A DNA stretch of 13,103 nucleotides. Source: Hemicentrotus pulcherrimus (lineage: Eukaryota; Echinodermata; Echinoidea; Camarodonta; Strongylocentrotidae). Each line of letters opens with the position of its first letter. The first letter of the stretch is position 1. This document shows positions 1-6,900 of the stretch, piece after piece. Under the pieces are notes generated by a model that had not been told where the DNA came from, did no database searches, and saw only the letters and a list, made by a program, of their open reading frames with translations. The stretch spans positions 185,187 through 198,289 of the forward strand of contig BEXV01000632.1 in NCBI GenBank assembly GCA_003118195.1, given 5' to 3'. The position numbers were made by a program, and so were the translations under genes.

Positions 1-28
1 CACACACACACGCACATACTGTTTCTTA
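1..28 (+). repeat. CA microsatellite at window edge
   Basis: A short CACACACACACGCACATA run cut by the window start. The remainder to 645 is AT-rich with no feature I can support. Confidence 0.6.
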
Positions 29-645
29 GCCTACCCGTCCGTCTCACTATCTGTAGTTCATTCAAACTCGGCATTTTGTCAAACTTTCAGAATTCAACAA
101 TATCCTCTTTACACACACAAAATAATATTCCACTCTCCCGACAAATCTAATACATATTTCAACCAAGGCAATCTAGTATTTATACAAAAATTGATCACGG
201 GTTTAATTCTCTTCTTACAAAAGAAACACAATCTATCTACAGGTTCATGCGGGTCATATGCATGCAAAATATGAATTCTATATTACTCAATAAATAACTT
301 AAACCAACTTACAAATATTCAATACATGATCTATGAAAAATTATCCTTTCTAATAGAAGGATTCAACTACAAAAGCAAGAGATGGACATTGAAATACAGC
401 TGACGGAAGATTTGGTTAATGTAAAAGAAGAATATTACTGAGGAAAAAAATGACTTCATCTTAATATTGTTCATGATCATCTGTTAAGAGTCAGAAGAAC
501 ATAAAATTACATAATTTAACAAGGATTGATGTCCTTCTGTCTCTCAATCTAAAAAAAAATTTAAAAAATAAAAAGTATCCTCTATATAAATTCCTAAACA
601 CATCTTTTAACAAAATGTTTAAGGAGGATAAGAAAACAATGCTCT

Positions 646-705
646 TTAGACAAGACTAATGCTCAAGGGTAAATCTAGTTGCCAACATTTCAGGTAGCAG
701 ATGTC
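646..705 (-). CDS. Possible terminal exon of the unrecognised gene
   Basis: After a T-rich tract and acceptor TTTCTCTCGAAG, the minus strand is open in phase 0 for 19 codons (DICYLKCWQLDLPLSISLV) to TAA at 648-646. The phase matches the exon at 792-929, and the intron would be only 86 bp, short for this gene neighbourhood. The peptide has no recognisable motif and the support is only splice-site shape and frame. A second acceptor (TTATTCCAG near 741) in the same frame would add an implausible run of Phe. Confidence 0.25.
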   Translation of the reverse strand, partial: DICYLKCWQLDLPLSISLV

Positions 706-791
706 CTTCGAGAGAAAAAAAAAAATCTTACTACCTGGAATAATAAACCACATGGTCAAACTGTCCTTTTCTTACCTTGTAGTCACCTCAC

Positions 792-929
792 CTGAAGATA
801 AACAGGTTTGTCTGGCCTGAACAATTTTGTTGGCAACTCTTCAGCCAAAATGGATGCGCGGATCCAATTATTTGAAATGTACTTACTAATCAGGTAATGG
901 TTGTGACCTTTGACATGCAGCCAATCTAC
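792..929 (-). CDS. Internal exon of an unrecognised gene (46 codons)
   Basis: The minus strand reads acceptor ACTTTGCAG, then 138 nt, exactly 46 codons in phase 0 at both ends, then donor CAG|GTGAGG. The peptide begins VDWLHVKGHNHYLISKYISN and ends LPTKLFRPDKPVYLQ. Composition and frame look coding: mixed charged and aromatic residues, no low complexity, and a stop only two codons past the donor (GTG AGG TGA). I do not recognise the family and assign no function. It lies about 3 kb downstream of the parvin stop on the same strand, so it belongs to a separate gene. Upstream exons between 930 and 3500 were not found, so they may be missed or distant. If the donor is not used, the protein would simply end VYLQVR. 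Confidence 0.6.
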
Positions 930-1999
930 CTGCAAAGTCCGGAAGCAATCCATGAATTGACAAATTTGGTTTTGTTTGTCAAATGGAAGGAGTTATTATT
1001 TGAAAACAATTCATCAACAAATAATATAATGTATGGAACTTTTATATAAAGGCTACCTGTGTATGCATATAAGGAATCTAGACCTTTTCTGACTAGTTTA
1101 TAGGCTTATTAGGCTATACAAACTGTAGAGAAAAATCTCATTGTCCATTAACAGTCACAAAGACATAAGTGCTTTACCCGAGAGTTAAAGGGCAATCCTA
1201 CCCTTCTAATGATTTCATTTGTATGAAAGCACAAAAATAAGGGTGACAGCATGACAAATGTTTGAAATAAATCAGAGCAATAATAGACACAAGTGTTTGG
1301 ATATATGAGATTACTAAGTTTATGCCAATCGCCAATTGGCAGTTTGGACACTGAATCGTAACATATTCACAGACTGAACAACTCTCCTGTCCTGTCTGTC
1401 ATGTACAAACATATTATCTAAATGAATTAAAAGTGTTCTGCCCACATTTGAAAATATCTGCAAAATTACAAGTACACAAAGGTAATAGAAATTACATTTT
1501 GTAGTATGATACTTCATTCGCTATCTATCTTTCCTATTCAACTGCGAGAATACAACTTTACATGCACGTATTCTAAGTTTAAAAATACAAATGTTTCATC
1601 CATTGAAATATAGCACCATTAGAGAGATGAAACCTTGTTTATCAAAAGAGTACCAAGATATAAAAAGGTCTTTACTGAAAACGCAAGAGGGTGGGAAAGA
1701 AATACATCAGTGGCTAAAGTCTAGCTATCATATCGATGAAAATTCACCTTTATATATTTCTTTACTTTCTTATATCATGCACAAATCGTTAAAATGTTTG
1801 CCATTTAAACAAAAAATACATCCAATCTCGCATTTTCCACTCCTGAAATGCAGCTCCTTTTCTTTGATACAGACTTAACAGACTTTCCTAAATATAGACA
1901 GAGTCTGCAAAGAGCCTACCATACAATTAGTATATACAGGATTGATATGTAACATGATGTGTTTGAGTTGCATACAATTACATATCAAATATGTAAATA
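930..1999. other. Intergenic or intronic stretch with nothing identified
   Basis: AT-rich sequence without clear splice-bounded exons or transposon ends. A 95-codon plus-strand open frame at 1591-1878 has no recognisable domain, an ordinary start context and no splice support, so it is not annotated as a gene. Upstream exons of the 792-929 gene could hide here. Confidence 0.5.
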
Positions 2000-2324
2000 C
2001 AGTGAAACCTTGATAGGAAGACCACTCATGAAGACACAAAAAAGTTATCTTTATGGGTAGGTTGTCTGTGTTGTTAGGTTTCCTTTAACAGATGTTTCAA
2101 TGCAAAAGATAGTTTCAAGGGAAACAAAAAATGTGGTCTTTTTATACAGGTGGTCACTGCTACAGAGCCCTGTTTCATAAAACTGATCATCAATATCCAC
2201 CGTCACATGGCCATTGTAAATTAGCAACGAGCCAATCACATGCAATAATTTCAGTAGCTTATGACACTTGTTGTAACTTGTTACTGAGAACCAGTTTTGT
2301 GAAACAGGGTCCTGGTTTGATTGA
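2000..2324. mobile_element. Older relative of the 7863-8016 MITE, apparently interrupted by the CCCTGTTTCAT element
   Basis: It begins TA|CAGTGAAACCTTG and shares the internal block TTTCAAGGGAAACAAAAAATGTGGTC and CAGGTGGTCACT with 7863-8016. Where that copy ends CAGGTTTGACTG, this one breaks after GGTGGTCACTGCTACAG into the 2165-2314 element and resumes beyond it as GGTTTGATTGAA. This suggests a nested insertion into the right terminus. The match at the resumed end is short, so the nesting is a moderate-confidence reading. Confidence 0.55.
2165..2314. mobile_element. Second copy of the CCCTGTTTCAT MITE family
   Basis: The left end is GAGCCCTGTTTCATAAAACTG and the right end is CAGTTTTGTGAAACAGGGTCCTG, about 150 bp. 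Compare 11592-11743. It carries an inner block related to that copy (GCCAATCACATGC, TTTCAGTAGCTTATGAC, TTGTTGTAACTTGTTA). Open frames on both strands across it are shadows of the palindrome. Confidence 0.75.
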
Positions 2325-3508
2325 AGAAAGATACAATCTGACATCATGAATATAATGATCTATATGTTTCATATTCATGTAATCCTGAACATTTTATAAT
2401 TAAGATTGGTAGAAGAAATAAAAATTGAAATGGCAATAATCTCATATCATAAATGAAAAGGAGGGATATAGGGGGTGGTGGTTGTAAACTAGGGAGGGGC
2501 GAAGGGATAAAAACAGAGAAAACAAGAGCTTTCAATCAACTCAAAAATCTCCCATGCATTTCAAAAAAGCGCCCTCTGTTGCTCCGTCGTGCGCTCTCGA
2601 TCATGATGAATTCCGATATCATATAAAATTGCTGTACCTCGAACCATACTGTTAGATGTTGCCAATTTGCTTCACTAATCTGGGAAGATGGCACAGATTT
2701 GCGTCTACTGATTTGCAAATCTGCAAAAATGCTGTTAAACCATACTGTTAAATGTTGCCAATTTGTTTCGCCGATCTGCGAACATGGCACAAAAAGAGTG
2801 GCGACTAATCACAGAAGTTAAAAGCAGTTTGTTTAAGTGAGAGAGAACATAAGTCACCTCCACAGACAATTCAAGAAATTTAAATAATTAAAGAGAAGGT
2901 TGAGTTCTGGGAAGAGGTAAAAAATAAATTTGTGAGCGTTATCATTGTTATTTTGCAAGGGTGGAAGAACATCAGATTAAACATGTTCCCTGAAAAGCAT
3001 GGCTCTTCAAATGCCTTCATATTCTAAATATGACATGAAACATTGTAAAAATCGGGGGTAGGTTTTTTTCGGCATGTGATCGTGTAGTCCCATATACATC
3101 ATTCTGTGCACAGTGCTTGTAACTTTGCCATGATTTGGCCAAATTTCTTATCATTTTGATGATTTCAGAACCTTGCAATACACACAAATACTTATATACT
3201 AGATGATCAACTTTTTTGATAGATTCCACACCGTTTCTTTCACAATGCAATCACATGACCAGAACTCAACTTTATCTTTAAGGATCAAGGCCTTCATGGC
3301 AATTTCGCTCCAAGCTCACTTTCATGTCTATAGACGAACATACAAGCATAGAAGTGCATCACTTTGTATACATAGGAGTTGTTTTTGCCTCTTATTTTTA
3401 GTATGATTTTGCTTTCTAAACTAGCAATATCTCTGTACACATGCAATATTTGGAGCTGATATTCTATATATTTATATCATACAGGCATGAGATAAGATAC
3501 ATATTGAT
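2325..3508. other. Downstream flank of the parvin gene, mostly featureless
   Basis: Apart from the 96-bp direct repeat at 2643-2797, nothing was identified. Several 60-80-codon open frames on both strands lack codon bias, domains or splice sites. The right part may still be parvin 3' UTR if the poly(A) signal at 3582 is not used. Confidence 0.5.
2643..2797 (+). repeat. Two-copy direct repeat, 96-bp period
   Basis: ACCATACTGTTA(G/A)ATGTTGCCA at 2643 recurs at 2739, with ATTTG(C/T)TTC, ATCTG and ATGGCACA continuing the match over about 59 bp and weaker similarity in the spacer. In the minus frame both copies read NWQHLTVWF, a result of the duplication and not evidence of a protein. Confidence 0.75.
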
Positions 3509-3779
3509 CAAAGCACAGTTGTCTATAAATTTGGAATAAATTTGTCTGACCTCTTTTTATGAACTGATTGTGACGATATGATTTATTCTTGACAGATGAC
3601 GGTTACATCTTCTCAGAACTTTACTGATAAATCTAAAGAGACATAGAGATTGATCTACAAAGTTCTGACTCCTGAGAAGAATCAAAATCTTATCTATCAA
3701 GAGTAAATCATAAAGTAACAATCATTTTGTGATAAGAGGTAAGAAAATGTACTCCAACTCTATGGGCAACAGTGTTCTG
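3509..3779. repeat. Long imperfect inverted repeat in the parvin 3' UTR
   Basis: The left half pairs with the right half about a centre near 3644. Matching blocks, left to right, are CACAG/CAGTG (3514/3770), TTGGA/TCCAA (3531/3753), CCTCTT/AAGAGG (near 3550/3735), an 18/20 match (3577-3596 with 3695-3714) and CTTCTCAGAACTTT with AAAGTTCTG...GAGAAG nearer the centre. Arms are about 130 nt each with scattered mismatches and small indels. It could be an old fold-back MITE or a hairpin in the mature RNA. No clear target-site duplication was found. Confidence 0.75.
3582..3587 (-). promoter_or_regulatory. Candidate poly(A) signal AATAAA of the parvin transcript
   Basis: The plus strand reads TTTATT, which is AATAAA in the transcript, about 295 nt after the stop codon. 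It is the first canonical hexamer I see downstream of the TAG. It lies inside one arm of the 3509-3779 palindrome. No transcript evidence is available, so the true cleavage site may be farther left. Confidence 0.35.
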
Positions 3780-3880
3780 GTGATTGGTCCCCCATTAATT
3801 GAAAAATAAAGCAAATTCACTGATTTGCTTATTGCTCTGAATTTTGATACATAACTAACTGAGATGTTGGAAGGTGCGAT

Positions 3881-3957
3881 CTATGTGACGTTCTTGTACT
3901 TGGTGAATATGTTGTAGAGTACCCGCAGAGTTGATTTCAAGTCTAAATTCACCACAT
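3881..3957 (-). CDS. Parvin terminal coding exon E and stop codon
   Basis: Seventy-seven coding nucleotides follow acceptor TTTTTTTATTATAG. The first two bases complete the Asp codon left open by exon D, and the frame reads [20 protein letters not shown] then KNVT and TAG. This is the conserved parvin C-terminus. It sits 5,633 bp from the previous exon, much farther than the 669-977 bp spacing of the other exons in the window. The exon continues as 3' UTR below 3881. Confidence 0.95.
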
Positions 3958-6900
3958 CTATAATAAAAAAAACAGAGAGAAGAGAAATACAATTAGATCA
4001 TCATTCATATGCAGTGTACCTGTGCTACAGTTCTACAGCATCATAACAGCATGTGCTAAGACACAGAAAGGTGTAATAGGGGAAGTCCACCCCTTATATT
4101 AAGTTGGTTTTAATAGAACAGGTCAGTGAAAGATTCAGCAAAAAACAATTAAAACTAAAAAAGTAATGAATTTTTGAAGTTGTGATCAATCAAACGCAAA
4201 TTGGCAACTCTGGGACATATCTTGCAAGCTCTCCATCCATTTTCTCAAGAAAACCATGTTCACCTTAAATAAACTCATTGCTAATATGTTTCTATACATT
4301 CCTGTATGGAAACAAATCTAATCCGTCATCAATAGCAAAGAAAATGAAAGTTTATCAAATTTTATGTACAGAGGAAATTGGAGAGGAGCTCGCAATCTGC
4401 GTCAAAGTGTTGCCAATTTGTGTTGATTGATTGCAACTTCAAAGATTCATTACTTTCTTATTTTTAATCAGAATTTGCTAAAACTTTCAGTGACCTGTTC
4501 CTTTCATTTTTTGGCTCCTATTAAAACCAACTCACTATCAAGGTGGACTTCTCCTTTAACTCCTACCAAGATTTGTTTTACATGTAATTAATGGCTTTTT
4601 GGCTCCCATAAGATGATATACATGTACATATCAAAAGTAAATGAAAGCAAAGGGTCATTTGAAAATAACATTCCACCCGTTATTCACTATCACTATGAAC
4701 ATGACGGACAAAGAAAGCGGACAAAATATACAGTTCCTCAGGTAGACAAAGGAACATCCCTTCACTGCTATTATGTGACACCTGTTCTACACATTTTTAC
4801 ATAATAGCAGTGAAGGGATGTTCCTTTGTCTACCTGAGGAACTGTATATTNCCCAATGTTTTCTTTATTAGCCCTATTTGTCAGGGAAAATCCACAGACA
4901 TATTTCCATAAAAATAGTAATTGATAGCAACTGACTTAGTTTGAAAGAGAATGTGGTTTGTTTTCTGCACACAGGAGGAATTTTGCTTGCCTCATTTTTT
5001 ACCCTGTTGTTGGTAAGACTTGAAGGGGTCAAAATAATGATGATGCGTATGACGATTTAATGGCCGTTATTATACATACTTCTAACAGTAAATACCTTTT
5101 AGAAGTTACACTTTATATTTCACTATCTTTATCTTGATTAAAGATGAGTATTAAAATGATCGTTAATGTACATGAACAATTAATATCCAATATTTCGGAA
5201 TCAGAAACGTCATAGAATCTTTTCAATAGACCAGTTCAAATTTGTATCCATATCTAAAATTAAGGAAAAATCTTTTTTTAAAGTATACAATGTAGTTGCC
5301 AACTATTTTACTTACCTGTAATTACAAAAATATTGTATTTCAAGTGTCAGAATGGAGGTTTTCATACATGTTAATAAATTGTTGCTATTTCAGACAAACC
5401 TCTGACACTGTTAACGGTTGTCACTGGTAATAACTGCGTTATAAACATGCTTTCAATTTGGATATAATTATAAACTTGTCTTTCAGAAAAAACAGTTTCT
5501 ATGCTGTCATGCTGTTATATACATATACTCAGTACTAAAGAATGTCAATTCCACAATTAAGAATGAAACTTCCTTTCGAGCAATCTATCAATTAACAATG
5601 GAACAAATTATCATCAAAAATTAATTTTTAAAACAATGATCATTGCAAAGTGATATAGACACATACCTGCCAACATTTGAAAATAAGAATTAGGAATTCT
5701 TAACACGGTATGCCTTCGAAAATAAGAAATCTGTACCCTTAACAGGCGTTCGCACATGCAGCAGCAGTGTAACTGGCAATACGCGGTACATCTGTACCAA
5801 AAAGAGAATACAAATATGCTGCTTGATCATGCAGCCATTTAACGCACACACATCGTGTCACATGTTAAAACAAGCTTAATTTGGCTTTAGCGCAAAAAAA
5901 AAGAAGAAATTTTGCAGAAAAAAAAAATATTCCAGATTTTCAGGTCTTAGAAATCCAGAAAAACATAACATTCTGGATAAGGGTTGGCAGGTATGTAAAC
6001 ATGCCTTTAACTCATTTGTAACACACAAAATTGTATTCCACAATGATGCATATTAATTGACATCACCCCAACCTCATGCATATCATTTCCTTTCGGATTA
6101 ATAACTAAACTGGTGTGTACAGTATGCGTTCACAAAAAACTGTTGAAATAGCGAGATCTTCTACAATCTGCTTCTAAAGTAATGCAAATTAGAAATACTT
6201 CAAAAATTAGTTCAAATCTGACTTGTTAAGAAACATCCATGCTTACAAGTACATCCTACATGTACATGTATGTGGTAGATCTGTACTGTCCTATGTCTGA
6301 CAACTGAGGGGGTTGTGCAATGAAGTGCAATTTCTGAAGTGTGTCAGGCGTATATGAGGTTTTTTTTTACTACGATACCTTGGAATGATTCATATGTCAA
6401 AGTACATACAGAATTATCATTATTCAAAGTGAACGTAGACAATTGACATTCATTTCCATTTTGGGAGCAACAATCCTTTTCCTCAAACTTTCAAGGATGT
6501 ATCACATTTTTTGTAATAAAAAAAAAAGAAAAAAGTATTGAACAGTTCAACAAACATACAACCAAGTCAATTAGTACCTTAATAGATATACAACAGAACA
6601 TGATTATTGCAATCTCCAAGGCATTCATATTACACACATTTTTTCATTTATCTAATAAATGCTCTGAGAAAGAAAGTTGGAAAATGGGAATGATACATCT
6701 CACAAACAATGGCATACACTTTTAAATGTTAGTATGAAAAGTACAGAATTACAGCTGGAATAAGAGTAAGATGTAATAACACGTGAAAAGCTCATAAGAG
6801 ACAGTGAGAAGAAAGACAACTGATTATGTAGACATTAGTGCAATATATGCACCTATAGTTGATAGGAAATATTGTGAGAAAAGAGATAGAAGTGGGTTAA

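Noticed and set aside
380..450. Alternative last exon for the 792-929 gene (acceptor TTTTTTTCCTCAG near 440)
   Set aside because: The phase required by the donor at 792 gives an immediate TAA. The other frame would need a different intron phase.
1065..1090. Micro-exon upstream of the 792-929 exon (donor-like CACAG|GTAGCC near 1055)
   Set aside because: A stop codon lies seven codons upstream in the needed frame, leaving only a 21-nt exon with a weak acceptor.
1591..1878. Plus-strand open frame of 95 codons, MFHPLKYSTIREMK...
   Set aside because: No domain, no splice support and a composition like the surrounding AT-rich DNA. Expected by chance in a window of this size.
2536..2790. Minus-strand frame with a repeated NWQHLTVWF peptide
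   Set aside because: The peptide repeats because of the 96-bp DNA duplication. There is no other sign of coding.
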